Origin: Methylomonas koyamae
Lineage (GTDB): Bacteria > Pseudomonadota > Gammaproteobacteria > Methylococcales > Methylomonadaceae
Assembly (NCBI RefSeq): GCF_006483455.1
Contig: NZ_PPPU01000019.1
Coordinates: 1 to 64,000, forward strand
Direction: 5' to 3'
Length of the DNA stretch: 64,000 bases
The notes beneath the pieces are model-generated. The model saw only the letters and a list, made by a program, of their open reading frames with translations, ran no database searches and was not told the origin of the DNA. Position 1 is the stretch's first letter. Each line of letters opens with the position of its first letter. Below, in pieces: positions 25,373 through 32,620 of this stretch. The position numbers and the translations under genes are program-made.

Positions 25373-25610
25373 GCTTTAAGCCCTGCCGCTTAGTGTCGGT
25401 TTTTATTACAATTTTTTTAAATTGGGCAAATTTCAGCCAGACAACTAATCCAATTAAAATCAATAAGTTACCAGAAAAACTAATCTGTGTTATTTGTCGG
25501 CAGGCACCGAAATAGGTCGACAGCGGGCGCGCCCCGTTTTTGTGCATAACCTGTTGAGCGACTGTGTCGATACGACGCGATCGCGCAAGGCTTGCCACCC
25601 GGCACCGGCT
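25373..25610. other. AT-rich remainder of the priA-dsbB gap, no gene seen
   Basis: Together with 25276-25372 this makes a 335-base stretch without a gene. It is AT-rich up to about 25500 and then returns to normal composition. No open frame with a credible start was seen. If transcription of priA starts here, its promoter lies in the AT-rich part. Confidence 0.4.
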
Positions 25611-26117
25611 TCATTCGCCGACCGGGCGATCGCCGCCGTTAACGAATTGAAATCCACCCCAGGCCGCCAGCAACAGAAACGCCAACAAGGTCCAGGCCGG
25701 AATACTGAAACCCAACAGAGTCCAATCCACTTTCGCGCATTCACCGGTACCGCTCAGCATCAATTTGACGGTATCGGCCAGCGGAAAATGCTGAAACATG
25801 TATTCCAGACCCGGACTGCATTCCGGCACCTCTTCCGGCGGCAAATGCTGCAGCCAAACGTGGCGAGCCGAAACACTGGCGCCGCTCAAGGCAGTAACGG
25901 CGCTCACTACCGCATAAACCTTACGGCCACGATTATGCAAGCCGGCCAGCAAGAACACGACGCCGGTCGCCAAGATTGCCAAACGCTGGGATATGCATAG
26001 CGGACAAGGCTCCAGCTCTTCGACGAATTGCAAATACGCGCCGACGCCCAACAGCGCGGCGCAAGCCGCAAAACCCAGTAAGAAAGCAATGCGGGGGCTC
26101 AGTTTTATAAAATTCAT
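25611..26117 (-). CDS. dsbB: disulfide bond formation protein B
   Basis: 168 residues, typical for DsbB, the quinone-linked inner-membrane enzyme that re-oxidises DsbA. Four transmembrane helices are visible. The first periplasmic loop holds the CxxC (ELEPCPLCISQR, Cys near 40 and 43) and the second loop holds the second Cys pair (PECSPGLEYM and GTGECAKVDW). The Arg after the CxxC (QR) that helps quinone chemistry is present. ATG 26117 gives MNFIKLSPR; an upstream TTG at 26123 is less likely. No dsbA is next to it, which is common. Confidence 0.95.
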   Translation of the reverse strand: MNFIKLSPRIAFLLGFAACAALLGVGAYLQFVEELEPCPLCISQRLAILATGVVFLLAGLHNRGRKVYAVVSAVTALSGASVSARHVWLQHLPPEEVPECSPGLEYMFQHFPLADTVKLMLSGTGECAKVDWTLLGFSIPAWTLLAFLLLAAWGGFQFVNGGDRPVGE

Positions 26118-26434
26118 ACGCAAAAATTAGCCAAGTAAAGTGAACGAATCGGTTAAGGTACGGCCTGCCGGACTAGCACCCTGAGGCCCAATGCCGTTTG
26201 GTTGCGCCGCTCGCGCCGCCCGGATGGCTGCGCAGTTTGAGGTAAGCGGGCGGTTTAAGCGTTCGCTGCCGGACCAGGCTGAAGACGAACCGTTGAGCCT
26301 TAGCTTACTAAACCATCTCCGCCCGAGCCGGGAAATCCCCCCGCAGCGGAATTGCGGATAACATTACCACCTTTAACCCCCGGTTTAATTGCCGCATTTT
26401 TCCAGCGTCGCAGCCGAAATACAGGATACCACCG
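26118..26434. other. intergenic between divergent dsbB and antiporter genes
   Basis: About 315 bases that should contain both promoters. No gene, repeat or RNA structure was recognised on either strand. A plus-strand start with weak spacing (TTGCGG near 26352 and TTTAAC-like sequence after it) is not strong enough to call. Confidence 0.35.
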
Positions 26435-27655
26435 ATGCCGTCAGTTGAATTAGCCAGCCTGATTGGAGCCAGCCTGCTGTTGATCAGCGTTTTCTCCAGT
26501 AAGTTGGCGGCCAAGGTCGGCATTCCGTCCTTGCTGTTCTTTCTGTTGACCGGCTGGCTGATCGGCGAATTCGGCGGCCCGGAATTGCGTAGTCCGGAAA
26601 TTGCCAAGTTTATCGGCGATTTCGCGCTGATATTCATTCTATTCACCGGCGGCCTGGATTCGCATTGGCCCAACATCCGGCCGGTGTTGTGGCAGGGACT
26701 GTGTCTGTCGACGTTCGGCGTCTTGATCACGATGCTGTTGCTGGGCAGTTTCGCCTGGTTTATTTTGGGCTCGTTCAGCACCTTTTCGCTGGGCGTGCAC
26801 GGCATCAGCCTGCAACAGGGCTTGTTACTGGCGGCGATCGTCTCGTCCACCGACGCGGCGGCGGTGTTTTCGGTGCTGCGCTCCAGCCACATTGCCTTGA
26901 AAGGCAAATTGCAACCGCTGCTGGAACTGGAATCCAGCAGCAACGACCCGATGGCGGTATTGCTGACGGCCAGCCTGCTGAATTACTCGGCCGGCGGCGA
27001 GGCTGCGTTTCTGCAGGGCGGCAGCTTTCTGGCGATCCAATTGACGATAGGCGTCGGCATCGGCTACGCCGCCGGCCGCTTCATGGTCTGGCTGCTCAAT
27101 CACCTGGGTCTGAGTTCGGCCGGCCTGTATGCCATCGCCTCGATTGCGTTGGTGTTGTTGACTTACGCAGTCGCCACCTTCACGCACGGCAACGGCTTTT
27201 TGGCGGTTTACGTGGCCGGCATCGTCGCCGGTAACCGCAAGGTGATTCACCAGCAGTACATCAACGCCTTTCACGACAGCTTCGCCTGGCTGATGCAAAT
27301 CATCATGTTTTTGACGCTGGGCATGCTGTCGGTGCCTTACGGCGCCGAACTGCCGGCCCTGGCCAGCGTCGCCGTGGCCATCAGCTTGTTCCTGATGTTC
27401 GTGGCGCGCCCGGTCAGCGTCTTCGTCAGCCTGTGCTGGGCCGACATCGGCTTCAAGGAAAAACTGCTGGTGTCCTGGGTCGGCCTGCGCGGCTCGGTGC
27501 CGATCGTGCTCGCGACATTTCCGTTGGCGGCCGGTGTGAATGAAGCGGGCGAAATTTTCGTGCTGGTCAGCTTTATCGTGGTGATGTCGGTGTTGCTCCA
27601 GGGCTTTTCACTGGCCGTATTTGCGCGCTGGCTGGGCTTGGCCGAGAAACGCTAG
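26435..27655 (+). CDS. cation:proton antiporter (CPA1/NhaP2-like)
   Basis: 406 residues with about 12 transmembrane helices and almost no soluble tail. The Na+/H+ exchanger domain has the ion-binding blocks SSTDAAAVFSVLR (helix IV region) and ELESSSNDPMAVLLT (the ND motif of helix V), and GLRGSVPIVLATFPL near the C-terminus as in CPA1/NhaP members. Full NhaP2 proteins are about 570 residues with C-terminal RCK-like domains; here the tail is absent, and two separate RCK-bearing genes lie on the opposite strand immediately downstream. It exchanges K+ or Na+ for H+ across the inner membrane; ion preference cannot be read from the sequence. Confidence 0.88.
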   Translation: MPSVELASLIGASLLLISVFSSKLAAKVGIPSLLFFLLTGWLIGEFGGPELRSPEIAKFIGDFALIFILFTGGLDSHWPNIRPVLWQGLCLSTFGVLITMLLLGSFAWFILGSFSTFSLGVHGISLQQGLLLAAIVSSTDAAAVFSVLRSSHIALKGKLQPLLELESSSNDPMAVLLTASLLNYSAGGEAAFLQGGSFLAIQLTIGVGIGYAAGRFMVWLLNHLGLSSAGLYAIASIALVLLTYAVATFTHGNGFLAVYVAGIVAGNRKVIHQQYINAFHDSFAWLMQIIMFLTLGMLSVPYGAELPALASVAVAISLFLMFVARPVSVFVSLCWADIGFKEKLLVSWVGLRGSVPIVLATFPLAAGVNEAGEIFVLVSFIVVMSVLLQGFSLAVFARWLGLAEKR

Positions 27656-27670
27656 CCGGCAGCGCGTCGC

Positions 27671-28384
27671 CTATTTGGGACCAACATGGCAATACTCGTT
27701 TTCGACGTCTTGTTTGAACGCCCTGATTTCCCGAGACGGGCCCAAAATGACCAAAATATCGCCTACGTTGAGCCGAAGGTCGATTTCCTCGCCGACGAAG
27801 TGCAAGCGGTCGCTGACCTTTTTGTTGACGATGCCGATCAGCAATAAGTTGTATTGCGACCCCAGTTCCAGTTGACTGGCATGCATGTTTTCCAGAAAGC
27901 TGTGCTCCGGAATCGCCACTTCGGCCAGATGCAAATCGTGGCGGCCGAACACGGTGTGGTCGAAAATTTCGGTGATATCCGGCCTTTTCAACATGTCGTG
28001 AATCTTGCGGCCGCAGATTTCATAAGGGTCGATAATTTTATTGGCGCCGGCCGCAATCAGCTTCTCGGCCGATTCCGGGCTATCGACGATGGCGACGATG
28101 TTCAGATTCGGGTCCAGCGCCCGCGCCGACAGGGTCAGGAACACGTTTTCCGAATCGGTATCGAAAAAGCAGAACAACGTATCGATGTGGCCGCCGACGC
28201 CGGCCAGCCGCAAATCGTCGTCGCTACGGAAATCGATGTTGGCGGTCTCGAAGCCGTTTTCCCGCGCCAAGGCGGCTTTTACCGGGTCGTGGTCGATCAC
28301 CACGATCCGGTAAAACTCCCTATCCAAGCGGCTGATGGCCTCGAACGACAGCCGGTTATAGCCGAACACGGCGATCTGTTTCAT
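27671..28384 (-). CDS. TrkA-type RCK protein (K+ channel regulatory subunit)
   Basis: 237 residues. Rossmann-type TrkA_N domain (IAVFGYNRLSFEAISRL, where the usual GxGxxG is GYNRLS, then VVIDHDP and the DFRSDDD segment) followed by TrkA_C (HASQLELGSQYNLLLIGIV ... LNVGDILVILGPSREI). The first Gly-rich motif is altered, so nucleotide binding may differ from NAD-binding RCKs. The ATG overlaps the stop of the preceding channel gene by four bases (ATGA), which implies coupled translation and probably a heteromeric complex. It ends 16 bases from the convergent antiporter gene. Confidence 0.88.
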   Translation of the reverse strand: MKQIAVFGYNRLSFEAISRLDREFYRIVVIDHDPVKAALARENGFETANIDFRSDDDLRLAGVGGHIDTLFCFFDTDSENVFLTLSARALDPNLNIVAIVDSPESAEKLIAAGANKIIDPYEICGRKIHDMLKRPDITEIFDHTVFGRHDLHLAEVAIPEHSFLENMHASQLELGSQYNLLLIGIVNKKVSDRLHFVGEEIDLRLNVGDILVILGPSREIRAFKQDVENEYCHVGPK

Positions 28385-29982
28385 ATCGACTTCCTGGCAA
28401 ACAGGCGGCGCTGCTCGACCTGATCGCGAAAGTGGTCGATGCCGTACTTACGTCCCAACAGCACCAGGATGTCGCCGCGACGCAAAATGAACTGACGGGC
28501 CGGATTGAAATAAAAATGCTGCTGGTTCACCGGGTACTTGTTCTTGTGTTTCAAATGAATCGGATTGGCGCTGATCACGCCGAGCAAAGTTAATTTACGT
28601 TGCTCCAGATCGAGCTGGCCGATATTTTGGTCCTCCAACGGCGATTTCTCGCTAACCAACACCGACTCCATCACAATGTCGCTCTGGCTTTGCAGAATGC
28701 CGGAAATCGCTTCGAAGGCCACCGGCTGGCCGACGAACTCCGCAGCCAACATCCCGGCGATTTCGAACGGTCGGATCACCTGGTTGGCGCCGGCCTGATA
28801 CAACTTGTTAACGTTGTCGTGGCGGTTGGCGCGGGAAATGATGCGTAATTCCTTATTCAAATGCCGGCTGGTCAGCGTGATGTAGACATTGACCACATCG
28901 TCGCCGGTAATGCACAAAATCGCCGTCGCCCCGCGGCAAATGCCGGCATTCAGTAATACCTCGTTATTGCTGGCATCGTTTTCGATGGCTAAATACCCGC
29001 GCGATTTTGCGGCCTGCACCTTGAACGGCGATTTGTCGATGATGACGAATTTCTTCTGCTCTTCGTGCAAATGACGGGCAATTTCCTGGCCCACCCGGCC
29101 GAAACCGCAAATAATGATGAAGTTATCGTAATGCGCCAACTCGGCATAGGTGCGGCTTTCCCGGACCGACAGCATTTTTTCGCTGAAGGCGGCAATCAGA
29201 ATCGAGGTGAAGAACGACAACACGCCCAGACTGGCCAGAATCAGAAAAATCGTCACCCACCGCCCGCCGGTAGTCTGCGGGGTAATATCGCCGAAACCGA
29301 CGGTCGCCAGCGTGACGACGGTCCAATAAAACGCATCGAACAGGGTGTTGACGCCGGCATTATTCTGGTATTCGAACATGTAAATCGACACGCTGGCGAT
29401 GAAGACCAGAAAGCAGGTAAAGATCAACAGTGTGGTCAATTCGAAACGCTTGCTGGCCAGCGCGTCGGCAAACAACTTGGCGCTATCCGAGTATCGGAAC
29501 AGCTTGAATAAGCGGAAAATAATGAAAATCCGCAAAATGTCCAGCGGCCGGTAACTGGGTAGAATTGCCAGTACGTCGATCACTGCAAATACCGAGGTAA
29601 CGTATTCCAGATCCTTGGCGACCAGTTTTTTGTAGATCCCTGACAGCTTGAACGGCAGATTCAGGTACAGGGCTTTTTCGTATTCTTCGATCACGATTTT
29701 GTAGGTGTCGGAATAAATCCAGCCCCTGAGCAGATATTCGACGATGAACACCATCAGAATCGCCAGCTCGAAATAACCGCCCATCTTGCTGTCGGTGTGC
29801 TCGATGTCGTAGATCAAAAAGATCACGCTCGACACCAGCAACAAGATCATCGTCGCATCGAAATACTTTTTGCGCCGGCTTTGCCGATTTTCCAGCAAAT
29901 CGAAAAAGAACGCCTTGCTGCACTTGTACCAGTGCGCCGCTTTCAGGTAGTACGCGCAATAAACGACGAGTTTGGCGAACAT
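28381..29982 (-). CDS. six-TM potassium channel with C-terminal RCK domain
   Basis: 533 residues. N-terminal cytosolic segment, a voltage-sensor-like block of four helices (YFDATMILLLVSSVIFLIYD, a second with FELAILMVFIVEYLLRGWIYS, ILRIFIIFRLFKLFRYS containing spaced Arg/Lys as in S4), the pore helix and filter TLATVGFGDITP, the inner helix, then an RCK domain (FIIICGFGRVGQEIARHL with intact GxGxxG, VVIDKSPF) and TrkA_C (LLGVISANP, RRGDILVLLGRKYGI). This is a Kv/Kch-like channel gated by ligand binding to the RCK ring. The second RCK gene overlaps its stop. It follows the SDR gene by two bases on the same strand. Confidence 0.92.
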   Translation of the reverse strand: MFAKLVVYCAYYLKAAHWYKCSKAFFFDLLENRQSRRKKYFDATMILLLVSSVIFLIYDIEHTDSKMGGYFELAILMVFIVEYLLRGWIYSDTYKIVIEEYEKALYLNLPFKLSGIYKKLVAKDLEYVTSVFAVIDVLAILPSYRPLDILRIFIIFRLFKLFRYSDSAKLFADALASKRFELTTLLIFTCFLVFIASVSIYMFEYQNNAGVNTLFDAFYWTVVTLATVGFGDITPQTTGGRWVTIFLILASLGVLSFFTSILIAAFSEKMLSVRESRTYAELAHYDNFIIICGFGRVGQEIARHLHEEQKKFVIIDKSPFKVQAAKSRGYLAIENDASNNEVLLNAGICRGATAILCITGDDVVNVYITLTSRHLNKELRIISRANRHDNVNKLYQAGANQVIRPFEIAGMLAAEFVGQPVAFEAISGILQSQSDIVMESVLVSEKSPLEDQNIGQLDLEQRKLTLLGVISANPIHLKHKNKYPVNQQHFYFNPARQFILRRGDILVLLGRKYGIDHFRDQVEQRRLFARKSI

Positions 29983-29984
29983 GC

Positions 29985-30698
29985 TTATTTCTTGAATTCG
30001 ATGACTTTACTGGCAGGATTAAGATTGATTTCGTCGATCACGCAGTGCGGCCCGGCTTGCAAAATATACATTACCGCATCGACCACGTCGTCGGCGTGCA
30101 ACGCCTGACCGGCCTGCTTGCCGGGCATAAATCCCAACGGCTCGAAAAATTCGGTATCGACCATGCCGGGGTTGACCAGCGAGACCCGCACCGGACTCTT
30201 GCCGCATTCGTCGCGCAAAGCCTGGCTGAAACCGCGTACGGCGAATTTGCTCGCGCAATAAATGCTGCCGTTACGACTGCCTTTCAACGCGGCCTCGGAA
30301 CCGATGTAAACCAAATTGGCGAAGGGACGCTGCTTCAGCTTGGGTAACAACAAACGGGTCAGACAGGCTTGGGCGGTAAAGTTGACCGTCATCAGCCGTT
30401 CGATCTGCGCCACGGAAAACTGCTCCAAGCCGCCGAACTGGCCGTAGCCGGCGGCAAACACCGCCGTATCCAGTTCCGGCGCCAGTTGCTGTATTTGTCT
30501 GGCGGCGGCCGGTAAGCGTTCCAGTTCGGCCAAATCCATCTCCACCGCGGCAAAACCGGGATGCTCGGTCTGGAATCGCCGGCCATCCCGCGACACGCCG
30601 ACCACGCGATGGCCCTGGGCCAACAAACGCCGGGCTATCGCCCGGCCGATACCGGAGCTGGCGCCGGTGACCAGCACGTTGCGTTTTACAGCGTACAT
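29985..30698 (-). CDS. short-chain dehydrogenase/reductase (SDR)
   Basis: 237 residues, classical SDR. Motifs: VTGASSGIGRAIA (dinucleotide site, about 10-22), SRDGRRF (NADP-preferring Arg after beta 2), FAAGYGQFG (the NAG position), active-site Ser in YIGSEAAL, YCASKFAV (YxxxK, about 157-161) and NPGMVDTEFF. Its ATG lies 13 bases inside the end of the upstream radical SAM gene, so both are made together; it is followed two bases later by the K+ channel gene. Substrate unknown. SDR/radical SAM pairs in one transcript suggest a joint modification pathway, but this is inference. Confidence 0.9.
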   Translation of the reverse strand: MYAVKRNVLVTGASSGIGRAIARRLLAQGHRVVGVSRDGRRFQTEHPGFAAVEMDLAELERLPAAARQIQQLAPELDTAVFAAGYGQFGGLEQFSVAQIERLMTVNFTAQACLTRLLLPKLKQRPFANLVYIGSEAALKGSRNGSIYCASKFAVRGFSQALRDECGKSPVRVSLVNPGMVDTEFFEPLGFMPGKQAGQALHADDVVDAVMYILQAGPHCVIDEINLNPASKVIEFKK

Positions 30699-31678
30699 GG
30701 AAAAAACGCATCTTGCGGGATGTATTCCAGCAGCATCCGGCTGCAGTCCGCCATCATGGCCTGCTCCAGATCGGCCCGGTAGCTCACCATCCCCGCCGCG
30801 GTTTGAAACGGGCTGGCAAACAATTTTTCGTCCGGGTACAGCTTGTGGATTTTCTTGAAATACTGCTCCGGCAAGCGAAACACCCCCAGGCTGGCCGAAT
30901 GCAGTTTGAACGGATCGATCTTAGCGAACACCTGCTCGAATAGCTGGCGGTAAATCTGCCGGTAGTCGTGCTGGTAGATCACCGGATCGAAACGTAACCC
31001 GATCGGCCAGCCCTGCCGCTGCAGTTTGGCCGCCGCTTCGATGCGCTTGGCGACGGGAGGCGCCTTGGCTTCGACTTTGTCGGCCACGACGTCCGGCGCC
31101 AGACTGAATGCCACCACGCAGCGCGCCACCGGCTGCCGGTTCAGCAAGGTTCTGATCTGGGTACTCTTGGTGCGCAGTTCCAGCCAGGCGTTAGGCACAT
31201 CGGCGAACAGCGGCAAGAACTGCTCGGCAAAACCGGTGACCGGCTCGAAAGCCAGGCTGTCGCAATCGTAGCCGGAGAAAAAATACACGTCGTCTGCCGG
31301 CGTCTCGGCGCAAATCTCGCGAATCCGGGCCTGAAAATCCTCGTAATTGACGAATAACACGTAATTGGCCGACTGGTACATGCCTTGCAGAAAGCAATAG
31401 CGGCAGTCGTACAGGCAGTTCAGCATGTGGGAGAAGTAGTAATTGCGCTGGCCGCCGATGCCGTAGCCGGCAGGCGCCGGTAATACGAATTTCTGGAATT
31501 TCTCGGCCAAGATCAGTGCCGGGCGTTGCTTTTGCAGGCGAAAATTCTGCGCCTTGGGATTGAACACTTCGCCGAAGCGCTCGCAAAACACGGTCCGCGC
31601 CTTCGGAAAACGCTCCCGAATCGCCTGAGTACGCGGGTGAGATTCGACAGCGGATTCGATGTACAAGGTATCTATCAT
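30686..31678 (-). CDS. spore photoproduct lyase-like radical SAM protein
   Basis: About 330 residues from ATG 31678 (a GTG at 31690 is an alternative). The region LNCLYDCRYCFLQGMYQ gives a CxxxCxxC cluster (Cys 88, 92, 95) that binds the [4Fe-4S] cluster of radical SAM enzymes; the fold and sequence around PAPAGYGIGGQRNYYFSHML and ASLGVFRLPEQYFKKI are those of the SplB family. SplB repairs the thymine spore photoproduct by direct reversal; this organism type does not make endospores, so the role may be another DNA or small-molecule repair. It overlaps the SDR gene at its end by 13 bases. Confidence 0.88.
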   Translation of the reverse strand: MIDTLYIESAVESHPRTQAIRERFPKARTVFCERFGEVFNPKAQNFRLQKQRPALILAEKFQKFVLPAPAGYGIGGQRNYYFSHMLNCLYDCRYCFLQGMYQSANYVLFVNYEDFQARIREICAETPADDVYFFSGYDCDSLAFEPVTGFAEQFLPLFADVPNAWLELRTKSTQIRTLLNRQPVARCVVAFSLAPDVVADKVEAKAPPVAKRIEAAAKLQRQGWPIGLRFDPVIYQHDYRQIYRQLFEQVFAKIDPFKLHSASLGVFRLPEQYFKKIHKLYPDEKLFASPFQTAAGMVSYRADLEQAMMADCSRMLLEYIPQDAFFPCTL

Positions 31679-31782
31679 CGGCGGCGGCACGGAGGCGGAA
31701 TTGGCCCGGCATTATAAAGGATGGCGGGCCTTAGGGCGCGGAACATGCCGTCTGCCCCCACGGGCGGGAGACTGTCGACCGC

Positions 31783-32100
31783 TTAGGTGTCGTCTTTCGC
31801 CGGCACGGCCGACAAATCGGTTGTAGCCGACTTGGCTGCCGCTTGCTTGCGGAACCGGCGTTTTTGCCATTGCGCGACGAAGTAGGCGCTGCCCGACAGC
31901 GTACCGGCGGCAGTCGCCAACCAACCGAAGATCGGCGCCAGCGTGACGATCAACGGCTCGTCCACCAAACCCAGCCAAACTCCGAATGCGCTCAGTCCGG
32001 TTGGTTGCACCGCCGCGGCGGCAGCGGCGGACAAGCCGGCAACAATGCCGGTGGCCATAGAGACATGTTCAATGCGGGCGGCGATTCGTTCGTGATCCAT
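31783..32100 (-). CDS. small membrane protein, unknown
   Basis: 105 residues from ATG 32100 (MDHERIAARIEHVSM). Two hydrophobic segments (MATGIVAGLSAAAAAAVQP and APIFGWLATAAGTLSGSAYF) with a short loop and a basic Lys/Arg-rich C-terminal tail (QWQKRRFRKQAAAKS). Typical of a small inner-membrane protein with cytosolic ends. No family recognised. A TTG 24 bases upstream is an alternative start, and no clear ribosome site marks either. It may be a single-gene unit. Confidence 0.5.
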   Translation of the reverse strand: MDHERIAARIEHVSMATGIVAGLSAAAAAAVQPTGLSAFGVWLGLVDEPLIVTLAPIFGWLATAAGTLSGSAYFVAQWQKRRFRKQAAAKSATTDLSAVPAKDDT

Positions 32101-32344
32101 GAGCGACAAACCAATAACTAACAACGGACTGCTTGCATTTCAGTGCGGATTGAAATTGGCCCGCATCCAAATACCGATTACAAATTATTCAATCTTACTC
32201 CAAAACGGCCAATCCGCAATCCCAGAATTATTTACTTAAAAGAAATAATAAATGAATTTATGGCGCCATTGTAAACCCATAAAACAAAGCTTAAAGTTAA
32301 CCCAACGCCGCCACTCGCCGATCCCCGATCGAAGGAGCAAAAAA

Positions 32345-32503
32345 ATGAACACCCCGACTTTTTACCGCGACATCACCACCGGCCTGTTTTTCGTTGCCGG
32401 CATTCTGAGTTTCGTATCCGGACAATTCATTCTATCCACCATGCTGTTCGGTACCGCGTCTCTAACGGCCAATTTGCAAACAGCCAAACCGGTGCGCGTC
32501 TGA
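32345..32503 (+). CDS. 52-residue membrane peptide with SGQFI motif
   Basis: ATG 32345 is preceded by GAAGGAG (32331-32337), an excellent ribosome site. The product begins MNTPTFYRDITTGLFF and has two adjoining hydrophobic helices: TTGLFFVAGILSFVSG and FILSTMLFGTASLTANL. A related peptide, broken by one base, lies at 53813-53969 on the minus strand (GLxFxxGIxxFxSGxFIxSxxLF shared), so this is a small paralogous family. A strong terminator follows at 32544. Function unknown; the size, two helices and the isolated transcription unit fit small envelope-stress or toxin-like membrane peptides, without proof. Confidence 0.7.
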   Translation: MNTPTFYRDITTGLFFVAGILSFVSGQFILSTMLFGTASLTANLQTAKPVRV

Positions 32504-32543
32504 TTTTGTTGTGCCTCCTCGTTGTGAAGAAGTAACCTCGACG

Positions 32544-32578
32544 GCCCCCACTTTTGCTCAAGGTGGGGGCTCTTTTTG
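32544..32578 (+). terminator. intrinsic terminator after the 52-residue peptide gene
   Basis: Stem GCCCCCAC (32544-32551) and GTGGGGGC (32563-32570), eight perfect pairs, loop TTTTGCTCAAG, followed by TCTTTTTGT. This ends plus-strand transcription of the small peptide gene. The opposite strand has no T-run after the stem. Confidence 0.9.
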
Positions 32579-32620
32579 TCGCCCCCCAACCTTGCCGAAA
32601 CGGCCTCGCCTTGCACCGCG

